NCBI GenBank assembly: GCA_964434955.1 | Contig: CAYSXI010000148.1 | Location: 1-13,455 of the forward strand | Length of the DNA: 13,455 bases | Direction of reading: 5' to 3' | From: JANQLU01 sp964434955 | Lineage (GTDB): Bacteria > Planctomycetota > Planctomycetia > Pirellulales > Pirellulaceae | Shown: positions 6,119-12,663 of the stretch, piece by piece | How the letters are laid out: each line of letters opens with the position of its first letter | Numbering within the stretch: the first letter of the stretch is position 1 | The notes under the pieces: generated by a model | The model's database searches: none | The model's input: the letters and a program-made list of their open reading frames with translations, nothing else | Told to the model about the DNA's origin: nothing | Translations under genes and position numbers: made by a program

Positions 6119-7000
6119 ATGACGACGGATCTCTCGCAGAGACATGAACCGGTTTCGGACTTGTTTGAATTTCCTGTTACGGAAGAACAATTCGAAAAAT
6201 ACTCGTTGTCGGCGGAGCAGCTTGAGTTTTTTGAGGAAAACGGATACCTGGCTGGAATTCGACTTCTCGACGAACCACAGATGGAACACCTCCGCTCAGA
6301 GCTTTCGCAGTTTTCCCAATCGGGTCATCAAGGCGAAGAGTATTGGTACGAATACCATTCCAACGAATCCACCGATCCCAACACGACACTCTTCCACGCA
6401 TTAGGGGCTTGGCGGATTGGTGCCGGGTTTCATGACATGCTTTGGAATCCCGCGTTTGTCGTTCCTGCCAGTCAACTGCTGAAGGGTTCCGTTCGGTTTT
6501 GGCATGACCAACTGTTCTGCAAACCGGCCAAGCACGGAGGGGTGGTTGCCTGGCACCAAGACTATTCCTATTGGACTCGTACCGAACCCATGGAACATCT
6601 GACTTGTTGGATTGGTCTGGATCCAAGTCGTCAAGAGAATGGATGCTTACAGTACATCCCCGGAAGTCATCGTTGGGATCTGCTCCCGATCACGGGGTTG
6701 GCTGGCGACATGGACGCGATTCGTGAAGTTCTCGATGACCGGCAATGGGAACAATTCCAAAACCCGGTGGCAATTGAACTCGAGGCCGGTGAGTGTGCCT
6801 TTCATCATCCGCTCTTGGTTCACGGATCTTATGAGAATCGTTCGGAACAAATGCGTCGCGCCACGGTGATTAACGTGGTACGCGACGGAGTGTGCTCCAT
6901 GACCGACGAACCGTTGCTCGAGGGTGTCGAGCCGATTCCCAACGGGGAAAAATTAGGCGGCCAGTTTTTCCCATTGCTTTACGATGCGACGAAATTCTAG
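6119..7000 (+). CDS. Phytanoyl-CoA dioxygenase (PhyH) family protein
   Basis: Predicted non-haem Fe(II)/2-oxoglutarate-dependent dioxygenase, 293 residues, cytoplasmic (no signal peptide). The double-stranded beta-helix carries the metal triad: His146 and Asp148 in VVAWHQDYSYW, and His235 in FHHPLLVHGSYENRS. Arg246 or Arg247 in QMRRATVINVV is the likely 2-oxoglutarate carboxylate anchor. NGCLQYIPGSHRWDLLP (about 174-190) is the usual PhyH segment. ATG at 6119 follows GGGAAG (6108-6113). It is 16 bp after the methyltransferase and is probably the last gene of the glgC-led operon. The family hydroxylates many small molecules and osmolytes; the substrate here cannot be inferred. Its stop overlaps the stop of the convergent gene. 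Confidence 0.9.
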   Translation: MTTDLSQRHEPVSDLFEFPVTEEQFEKYSLSAEQLEFFEENGYLAGIRLLDEPQMEHLRSELSQFSQSGHQGEEYWYEYHSNESTDPNTTLFHALGAWRIGAGFHDMLWNPAFVVPASQLLKGSVRFWHDQLFCKPAKHGGVVAWHQDYSYWTRTEPMEHLTCWIGLDPSRQENGCLQYIPGSHRWDLLPITGLAGDMDAIREVLDDRQWEQFQNPVAIELEAGECAFHHPLLVHGSYENRSEQMRRATVINVVRDGVCSMTDEPLLEGVEPIPNGEKLGGQFFPLLYDATKF

Positions 7001-8148
7001 CGCATCTTAGGTACCGCTACCGGAACCGGCTGAACGTCAAATACGATGCCCAAGTGCCGAAGCTTTGGAAGCGAGCGCGGTTGGATCAAGCCTTTATGCT
7101 CTCCAAAGTTAACAACCGTGGCCTTATACGACTGGATGATTCTAGCGACGTTGACATTCAACTCGTCTTTGCCGTCGCGCCGGGGTTTCTTGACCCAGTC
7201 AAAACCGCCTACGCAAACATAGCTTTCGTGCCGATCATGAAACTCGTACGCTTCAACTCCGGCCTTGCGGAGTTCATTGGTCAAACGATGCGCTTTGGCC
7301 GAAGCGATGGCCAGCTTGCTCTTTTGATTGCGTTGACGATTCCCGGTGAATGAAAACTGATTGGTTCGAACCCGTGTCTCAACGCCTTTTCCAAGTGTCG
7401 ATTCTCCCCGGAACGTAGCAACTCGCACGCTATAGGCTTTCGGATTTTTGAGCAGGGTGTAAGTCAAGTCCTTGTTGAGCTTGATGATGGTCTGATCCAC
7501 CGTGTTTCGCGTGAAGTACTCTTCTGGCAAGAGTGGATTCGCAATCACCATGGCCTGTCTCATCGGGCCCATCTGCCGCAACTCTTTGATATTGCTGAAC
7601 TGCCGGAAGTTTTCTCGGACGTGCCCCAAAGACTGATTCGTATCGATGGCGTTGGATACTTCCAGCGTTCGAGGTTTTAGGTATTTGATTTTCTTTAACA
7701 TCTGCTGGGTGGCTTTGTCGTCCATCGTCGGAAAATCGCCAACCACCACAGCAACCTCTTCGATTCGAGTTCCATTGGCGGCTTTCATTTTGATTTCCGC
7801 CGGGCGCGTTTGGCCTTGGTTGTCGATTTGCTTTTGCGTCGAAGAGTAGCCGATGCCTTTGATCTTGCCGGAGTAGTCAAACTGTTTTCGATAAATGTAG
7901 GCTTCGATTCGGTGTTGAGATCGAAGTTCGTAGACCAGATCATTTGCCTGACGCAATCCGTTCTCACCACTGAACGACGCGCATAAGATGAGGTAGGGAC
8001 CCTGTTTTTGGGTTAGCGGATAAGATTGGTTTCGATCGGCGTCCACCTGATTGCTGAAGAACTTCAGCCGCATGTTTTGTGCATCAAGTGACTGTGCGGA
8101 CACGAACAGCACCACCAATACCATGAACCACCTGGACATGACCCCCAT
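6997..8148 (-). CDS. Secreted protein of unknown function with two SPOR-like repeats
   Basis: The protein has 383 residues from the ATG at 8148-8146, chosen because AGGAG lies 8 nt upstream of it; a start six codons further up would overlap that ribosome binding site. Residues 1-24 are a signal peptide (WFMVLVVLFVSAQSLDAQ). Two segments follow the strand-helix-strand pattern of SPOR domains, which bind denuded peptidoglycan glycans: about 50-160 (GPYLILCASFSG, then EVAVVVGDFPT after an insert) and about 238-320 (AYSVRVATFRGE, then ELRKAGVEAYEF and ESYVCVGGFDW). SPOR similarity is my pattern reading and is moderate. No catalytic motif is visible. It is convergent with the PhyH gene and divergent from the HTH regulator. 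Confidence 0.75.
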   Translation of the reverse strand: MGVMSRWFMVLVVLFVSAQSLDAQNMRLKFFSNQVDADRNQSYPLTQKQGPYLILCASFSGENGLRQANDLVYELRSQHRIEAYIYRKQFDYSGKIKGIGYSSTQKQIDNQGQTRPAEIKMKAANGTRIEEVAVVVGDFPTMDDKATQQMLKKIKYLKPRTLEVSNAIDTNQSLGHVRENFRQFSNIKELRQMGPMRQAMVIANPLLPEEYFTRNTVDQTIIKLNKDLTYTLLKNPKAYSVRVATFRGESTLGKGVETRVRTNQFSFTGNRQRNQKSKLAIASAKAHRLTNELRKAGVEAYEFHDRHESYVCVGGFDWVKKPRRDGKDELNVNVARIIQSYKATVVNFGEHKGLIQPRSLPKLRHLGIVFDVQPVPVAVPKMR

Positions 8149-8241
8149 CCCGCTTTCTCCTATCAAATTGAACGACTGCGCACTGCTTGAGCGAATCCAC
8201 CCAAAGGAAGCATCTGCTTATTCGGGCACATCGCGCGCAAA

Positions 8242-8268
8242 CCCCGACGTTACGGGGCGGGGACGTTA
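8242..8268. repeat. GC-rich stem and repeated GACGTTA
   Basis: CCCCG (8242-8246) pairs with CGGGG (8253-8257) across the loop ACGTTA, and the heptamer GACGTTA recurs at 8246-8252 and 8262-8268. The composition is far more GC-rich than the flanks. It could be a short dispersed intergenic repeat (REP-like) or a regulatory site; a single copy cannot settle this. Confidence 0.4.
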
Positions 8269-8285
8269 GTCGAAATCAGGATTCG

Positions 8286-8303
8286 GGAAAACACCAGTTT
8301 TCC
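8286..8303. promoter_or_regulatory. Perfect 7-bp inverted repeat, possible operator
   Basis: GGAAAAC (8286-8292) and GTTTTCC (8297-8303) are exact inverted repeats around ACCA. The site sits between the divergent SPOR-like gene and the HTH regulator gene, a usual place for an operator read by a dimeric regulator, possibly the adjacent one. No T-run follows, so it is not a typical terminator. Confidence 0.35.
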
Positions 8304-8384
8304 AAACCGCCGGCAGATTGATTGTTGGCCGCCGTTTGCGAAGGGCTTTTTGGAGGAAATTTTGCCTTTATCGGGCCAAGGGTA

Positions 8385-8412
8385 TTGAAATCGACTTAAT
8401 CAGCCTTAAATT
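8385..8412 (+). promoter_or_regulatory. Possible sigma-70 promoter of the HTH regulator gene
   Basis: TTGAAA (8385-8390, five of six bases of the -35 consensus) is followed after 16 bp by TAAATT (8407-8412, four of six of the -10 consensus). It would give a leader of about 65 nt before the ATG at 8485. The spacing is slightly short and the call is tentative. Confidence 0.35.
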
Positions 8413-8484
8413 GAATCTAATGGCAGATTATTGCTCTGTTGTTATCGACGCATAATCGAAATCCAGCCTCCAAGGTCCCGAACC

Positions 8485-9636
8485 ATGCAATATTCGTTTC
8501 GGCTAGCAGAACTTCTTGGCCATGTTCCCGACCCGCGCAAACGCCCAGGGACAATCAAATCGATTGTCGAATACACCGGGCTCGATCGCCATCAAGTCGC
8601 GGCACTTCTGAAAAATGAAGTCAAATACATTCCGCTCAAAGCACTTTCTCGCTTGTGTGATTACCTGATTGAGCACGGTCACGCGACGGCGGATCAATTG
8701 CCGGGGGCACTTTTCGCCGTTGAACCTGAAAACTTCTGGGAGTTGTTGGCTCGCCGAAAACGATTGGAAATTTGCCTGGGCGTCCGCCGCGACCTGGAAG
8801 AAAACAACCCGGAAGTTTCCTTTGTGGTGGCATCCGACTCCGTTTTGCTGGGAGAGATTCTCAACGGCGTGACGACCTTGGGTGGGACCGCGAAGCTCAA
8901 GCGTGCAAACAGCATGATGACCAGCACGATTCCTTCCAGCCTGCCTCATCCCGAGCACTTGAAGCAATCGTTGGTTTGGAGTCCTGGCCAAACAACCGAC
9001 GATGAAATGCAGCGTTGTGCCCGCCAAACCTATGATGAGTTTTCCAATTCATCCGGTGACAAGGCGATGGTTTGCCTGGGAAGTGCCAAGAGCAACCCAG
9101 TTGTCGAGATACTGATGTCTTGGGCATTTGGTACTGATCCATTCGAATCCCAGGACGGTGTGGCAACGGCAAATGAAAGGCGTTGCCCGTTTTTCATGCG
9201 GTACCGCGATCACGATCCACATCCCCCAAGTTGCTTTGGCGGTACGAATCTGAGCAAATCGGATGCGAACCTGGAGCCGGGAATCTACTGCGAAACCGCA
9301 GATGGGTCCTGGGTTCACGCGGGTGTTGAATCGGATACACAAACTTCGGCGCTGGTATTCTATATTCATCGTGAAAGCCAAGGACGTTTGGAGATGGTCC
9401 TCGCCGGTTTCTCTGGTCGAGCCACCCGCTTCCTGGCTCGGGCCTTGGCGACACGCGCCGAAGATTTTTGGCCTCCCATTTATGATATGCAAGGGATCGC
9501 GATTGGTGCTTACGTCGTCCAATTTACGGACACCGGGACCAAGAAGGCAAAAGACATCCTTCGAACGGACTTGGTTGCGACGACAAAAGTCACGCCCATT
9601 TCCATCGAAGCGATCGAAAAACGTTTGGCCAAATAG
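8485..9636 (+). CDS. Putative HTH transcriptional regulator with unrecognised C-terminal domain
   Basis: The protein has 383 residues from the ATG at 8485 (AAGG upstream); an in-frame TTG at 8431 would add 18 unlikely residues. Residues about 22-66 (TIKSIVEYTGLDRHQVAALL through LKALSRLCDYLIEHG) have the layout of a XRE/Cro-like helix-turn-helix: a helix with the turn around TGLDRHQ, then a second helical pair. The remaining 300 residues are not recognised. They contain VSFVVASDSVLLGEIL (about 111-126), a VCLGSAKSNPVVEILM block (about 196-211) and a final FSGRATRFLARALATR segment, suggesting a mixed alpha/beta ligand-sensing or enzymatic domain. No signal peptide or membrane span is seen, so it is cytoplasmic. 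It may regulate itself or the divergent SPOR-like gene. Confidence 0.75.
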   Translation: MQYSFRLAELLGHVPDPRKRPGTIKSIVEYTGLDRHQVAALLKNEVKYIPLKALSRLCDYLIEHGHATADQLPGALFAVEPENFWELLARRKRLEICLGVRRDLEENNPEVSFVVASDSVLLGEILNGVTTLGGTAKLKRANSMMTSTIPSSLPHPEHLKQSLVWSPGQTTDDEMQRCARQTYDEFSNSSGDKAMVCLGSAKSNPVVEILMSWAFGTDPFESQDGVATANERRCPFFMRYRDHDPHPPSCFGGTNLSKSDANLEPGIYCETADGSWVHAGVESDTQTSALVFYIHRESQGRLEMVLAGFSGRATRFLARALATRAEDFWPPIYDMQGIAIGAYVVQFTDTGTKKAKDILRTDLVATTKVTPISIEAIEKRLAK

Positions 9637-9675
9637 CCCCAACCACGTAGTCCCAAAACGAACACGTACGCCCTG

Positions 9676-9700
9676 AACGGAAGTCAGCCCGGTTTCCGTT
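9676..9700 (+). terminator. Possible intrinsic terminator after the HTH regulator
   Basis: AACGGAA (9676-9682) pairs perfectly with TTCCGTT (9694-9700) around an 11-nt loop, and a T-rich stretch follows (9701-9721, with TTTT runs). The stem is short, the loop is large and the T-run is interrupted, so termination is likely weak. Confidence 0.35.
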
Positions 9701-9745
9701 TCGATTTTGCCCTTTTCTTTTTGCGAAGATCAAACGGAATTCAAC

Positions 9746-10915
9746 ATGACTTATGCTCGTTTCTTGATGATGGCCGTTTCGGTGGCAATGTTGGCCGGTT
9801 TCATAGGATCCCTGAACGCCCAAACAGAAAAAACGGCGACGGCCGAATTGGCAAATCTGTCGATTTCGCAACCCTTGTCGGGGCAAACTTCGAACGCAAA
9901 TACTTATGACATCGACTATCGCGTCATCGTCACGGCGCCTTACAAGACCAAGAAATTGAAGGTTTGGTTGCCGATTCCCCAGACCGACAAGTCTCAGCAG
10001 ATCAGTGGCGTTTCCTTTTCGACGTTTCCCTCGAATGTGACACCATCTTTCCACAAGGAAAAGAAGTTCGGCAACAAGTTCGCATATTTTGAATTTGAAA
10101 ACCCTGCGGGAGCCCAGATCATTACGTTTCGCTTCCGAGCGGTTGTGCACCAGATGAATTGGAATCTTGATCTCTCGCAAGTCAAAACGGTTTCGAGTTG
10201 GCCGGAAGAGTTTCAACCCTTTCTGCGAACCGAGTTTGATAGCAAAGTCAAAAAAGAATTTGATTCGGTGCTAAACGAAATTGTGCCGGAGAAAAAAGGA
10301 ACAGCGATGGACGTCCAAGCCGTTTTGGATTGGACGAGCGAAAACCTCAGCTACAGTCACTCAAACGCTTCGTTGAAAGCCGATGTCGGTCACGCGTTGG
10401 ACAAGCGACAGGGTCACTGCAGTGATTACCACGGGCTTTGTTCTGCATTGGGCCGCAAGCTTGGCTACCCTGCTCGGGTGACTTATGGGATGGCGATGTT
10501 TGAAAAAGCCAGTCCCAGCCACTGCAAGCTTGAGGTGTTTCTTCCCCCCCATGGCTGGGTCCCTTTTGATGTTTCTGAGACCCAGAAATTGATCAAATTA
10601 ATCGACAAGAATCCGGAATTGACTCAAGAAGTTCGCAAGCAATTGGCAGACAAAGCGAGGAAACGACTTTTGACCGGATTTCGAGACAACACGTGGCTGC
10701 AAGTAACGCGCGGAACCAATTTTGTCCTGGCTCCAGAGGCCACGCAAACGGTGCCCCTCGTTCGCACCATCTACGCGGAAGCCGACGGCAAACCGCTCAA
10801 GGATCCGGATCCCTCGAACCAAGCCGAGACTCAATTCAGCTGGATGACATCCGTCAAGATTCGCGCGAGCCGAAACGTTCGCTATCCCTACAAGAACATT
10901 GATAGTCTCAAATGA
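9746..10915 (+). CDS. Exported transglutaminase-like (papain-fold) protein
   Basis: The protein has 389 residues with a signal peptide (about 1-26, MMAVSVAMLAGFIGSLNAQ), so it is periplasmic or secreted. The transglutaminase-like core carries a complete catalytic triad: Cys225 in RQGHCSDYHGLCSALGRKLG, His259 in ASPSHCKLEVFLPPHGW and Asp275 in VPFDVSETQ. An N-terminal beta domain (about 55-150: YDIDYRVIVTAPYKTKKLKV, LPIPQTDKSQQ) resembles the immunoglobulin-like region that often precedes this core in bacterial transglutaminase-like proteins. Bacterial members are mostly thiol proteases or peptide cross-linkers; the substrate is unknown. ATG at 9746 is chosen because the signal peptide starts there; an in-frame TTG at 9707 would precede it with polar residues. 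It is separated from the HTH gene by 109 bp. Confidence 0.87.
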   Translation: MTYARFLMMAVSVAMLAGFIGSLNAQTEKTATAELANLSISQPLSGQTSNANTYDIDYRVIVTAPYKTKKLKVWLPIPQTDKSQQISGVSFSTFPSNVTPSFHKEKKFGNKFAYFEFENPAGAQIITFRFRAVVHQMNWNLDLSQVKTVSSWPEEFQPFLRTEFDSKVKKEFDSVLNEIVPEKKGTAMDVQAVLDWTSENLSYSHSNASLKADVGHALDKRQGHCSDYHGLCSALGRKLGYPARVTYGMAMFEKASPSHCKLEVFLPPHGWVPFDVSETQKLIKLIDKNPELTQEVRKQLADKARKRLLTGFRDNTWLQVTRGTNFVLAPEATQTVPLVRTIYAEADGKPLKDPDPSNQAETQFSWMTSVKIRASRNVRYPYKNIDSLK

Positions 10916-11142
10916 TGTTCATCTATACGGTCTGTAACGATCATCAGTGTTGATTCGCAGAGAACGCAATCACCCGTGTGATATCGTTTTTGATCGACAA
11001 TTCAACTTTTAACGGATCGCAGGCGATTTTCGGAACTACTTTCCAAACTCTCGCTGCCTCGCTTATGAATTCCGTGTGATTCATCCGATAGGATTCGTTA
11101 GTTGCAAATTGCGACTGGCAGAATGGAATTCTTGCCGACCCA
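10916..11142. other. Intergenic gap, no clear features
   Basis: This 227-bp gap has no convincing coding frame and no strong promoter. A weak 5-bp inverted repeat ATCAC/GTGAT with a CCGT loop lies at 10969-10982. A TAGGAT at 11089-11094 could serve as a -10 box for the next gene but lacks a good -35. Confidence 0.4.
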
Positions 11143-11469
11143 ATGGATGCCAGCTTGAAGGCTTCCCATTTCTTGAATCACACCGCGGAGCTGGATGTGG
11201 CAAAAGACATCAATGTGATTGCACTTGTCAAAGGCGAAGAACGCTACGTCTTTCTTTTCAATGACGAAACTCGCGCAGAAACTCTGCGAACCCTCGGACG
11301 TTACGCCTCCAATCCAGACATGAGCTTTAGCTGGTACGATGCCGCGGTCCTGAGTCAAAAAGTTCGTCGAACGGCAGTCGAATACGATTCGGAAGTGGAC
11401 GCTGAGTTCGATGAAGGCTCGGTGTTCGACGACTTTCTTTTTGACGATATCGTCTCTGACGAAATTTAG
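11143..11469 (+). CDS. Small acidic protein of unknown function upstream of xerD
   Basis: The protein has 108 residues with no signal peptide or membrane span. The N-terminal two thirds look like a compact alpha/beta domain (AKDINVIALVKGEERYVFLF, then DETRAETLRTLGRYASNP and FSWYDAAVLSQKVRR). Residues from about 81 onward are highly acidic (DSEVDAEFDEGSVFDDFLFD) and probably disordered. I do not recognise a named family; I have an impression of similar small proteins in related planctomycetes but cannot verify it. ATG at 11143 is the only sensible start and its Shine-Dalgarno is poor. The recombinase begins 60 bp downstream on the same strand, so they may be co-transcribed. Confidence 0.7.
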   Translation: MDASLKASHFLNHTAELDVAKDINVIALVKGEERYVFLFNDETRAETLRTLGRYASNPDMSFSWYDAAVLSQKVRRTAVEYDSEVDAEFDEGSVFDDFLFDDIVSDEI

Positions 11470-11529
11470 TCGAATGGCTGCGTTTGGCAGCACTCGCGTT
11501 CCGATCCTTCCCCTGGAAAGCGGTCCACG

Positions 11530-12531
11530 ATGAATCGAACCGTTCCCCGATTTCTAAGATTCCTGAAGGCGGAACGAAATGCATCCGAATTGACGATCAA
11601 GTCCTACCGTGAGGACTTGGAGTCGATGGTTGAGTTTCTCGAGGACTTGGCCGGCCGTTCGCTTCAGCCCAGCGACGTTTCTCCACCGGATTTGCGCAAG
11701 TTTGTTTCGGCATTGCACGAAGCCAGTTACGCGGCATCGACCATTGCCCGCAAGTTGGCCTCGGCGCGGAGCTTCTTTCGATTTGCTCAACGCGAAGGGC
11801 TGATCGATCACAATCCGGCAAAACCACTTCGCAATCCGCGCAGGCAACGCAAGCTTCCGCATTTCCTGACGACCAACGAGATTGGCAAATTGCTATCGGC
11901 CCCGTCCGATTCCGATTCCATGGGATTACGCGACCGGGCGATTCTGGAGGTCATGTATTCCGCCGGGCTTCGTGTCAGTGAGTTGGTCGGCATCAATGAC
12001 GTGGACCTCGACCTCGAAGAAGGGATCGTTCGGGTTCGTGGAAAAGGCAAGAAAGAGCGACTTTCGCCTTTGGGATCCTACGCGGTCCGGGCGATCCAAA
12101 GCTGGACCCGCAAAAGAAAACTCTCGCGTGAAACGCAGCAGCTGCCCTCGGCCCCGCTTTTCGTCAACAAGTTCGGGAATCGAATCACGACCCGAAGCAT
12201 CGCCAGAATGATCGAAAAGTATTTGAAAGAGACCGGACTCGATTTACGAACCTCGCCTCATACACTTCGGCACAGCTTCGCGACCCATTTGCTGGACCGA
12301 GGGGCGGACATTCGAAGCGTGCAAGAACTCCTGGGACATAAGAGCCTCATTACCACCCAAATCTATACGCACGTCAGCACGACCGGACTGCGACAAGTCT
12401 ACGAACAGGCTCACCCGCGAGCCAATCATCGCGCCCCCGCCGCCGCTGCAGGCTCAACAAGACCGCGTAAAAAAGTCGTCAAGAAAGTGGTCAAGAAGGT
12501 GAGACGGATCAAGAAAAAGAAAAAAGTCTGA
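11530..12531 (+). CDS. xerD: Tyrosine recombinase XerD-like, with lysine-rich C-terminal tail
   Basis: Site-specific recombinase of the XerC/XerD type, which resolves chromosome dimers at dif sites at division. The protein has 333 residues against about 300 for standard Xer. It has an N-terminal SAM-like core-binding domain (about 1-90) and a C-terminal catalytic domain with all six active-site residues: Arg148 (AGLRVSEL), Lys172 (RGKGKKER), His244 and Arg247 (SPHTLRHSF), His270 (LLGHKS) and Tyr279 (QIYTHV). These positions coincide with those of E. coli XerD, which favours XerD over XerC. Residues from about 298 form an extra tail: an alanine/proline linker, then a strongly basic KKVVKKVVKKV-type end. 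The mobile-element integrase alternative is unlikely because no att site or phage genes are seen. Confidence 0.9.
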   Translation: MNRTVPRFLRFLKAERNASELTIKSYREDLESMVEFLEDLAGRSLQPSDVSPPDLRKFVSALHEASYAASTIARKLASARSFFRFAQREGLIDHNPAKPLRNPRRQRKLPHFLTTNEIGKLLSAPSDSDSMGLRDRAILEVMYSAGLRVSELVGINDVDLDLEEGIVRVRGKGKKERLSPLGSYAVRAIQSWTRKRKLSRETQQLPSAPLFVNKFGNRITTRSIARMIEKYLKETGLDLRTSPHTLRHSFATHLLDRGADIRSVQELLGHKSLITTQIYTHVSTTGLRQVYEQAHPRANHRAPAAAAGSTRPRKKVVKKVVKKVRRIKKKKKV

Positions 12532-12539
12532 ATTGCGAT

Positions 12540-12553
12540 CCGATAATAATCGG
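12540..12553 (+). terminator. Short inverted repeat after xerD, weak terminator candidate
   Basis: CCGAT (12540-12544) and ATCGG (12549-12553) form a 5-bp stem with the loop AATA, 9 nt after the xerD stop. No T-run follows, so intrinsic termination is doubtful. Confidence 0.2.
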
Positions 12554-12606
12554 CAACTTATAGCCAACTTGGATTAAAGGCGTTATCTTTGGCACGAATT
12601 ACTTGG

Positions 12607-12640
12607 CCCGTGGCCAACATCCACCCGTGGCCAACATCCA
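12607..12640 (+). repeat. Perfect 17-bp tandem duplication upstream of pyrB
   Basis: The 17-base unit CCCGTGGCCAACATCCA occurs twice back to back (12607-12623 and 12624-12640), ending 23 bp before the pyrB start. The first copy also overlaps a perfect hairpin TTGGCC-CGT-GGCCAA (12603-12617). This may be a slippage duplication, or a repeated binding site in the pyrB leader. Confidence 0.85.
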
Positions 12641-12663
12641 GTTGCTGATTGATACGCGCTTCT

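Larger units (their letters stand above)
8149..8484. other. Divergent intergenic region, 336 bases
   Basis: This region separates the minus-strand SPOR-like gene from the plus-strand HTH regulator and contains no convincing coding frame. It holds a GC-rich imperfect repeat with a stem (8242-8268), a perfect 7-bp inverted repeat (8286-8303) and a possible plus-strand promoter (8385-8412), each listed separately. The minus gene's ribosome binding site is at its left end. I see no clear promoter for the minus gene. Confidence 0.6.

Noticed and set aside
11530..12531. Integrase of a mobile element or integron
   Set aside because: Catalytic spacing matches chromosomal XerD, and no direct-repeat att sites, tRNA target or phage/transposon genes are near.
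12607..12640. Start of a CRISPR array
   Set aside because: Only two adjacent 17-bp copies with no spacers and no cas genes.
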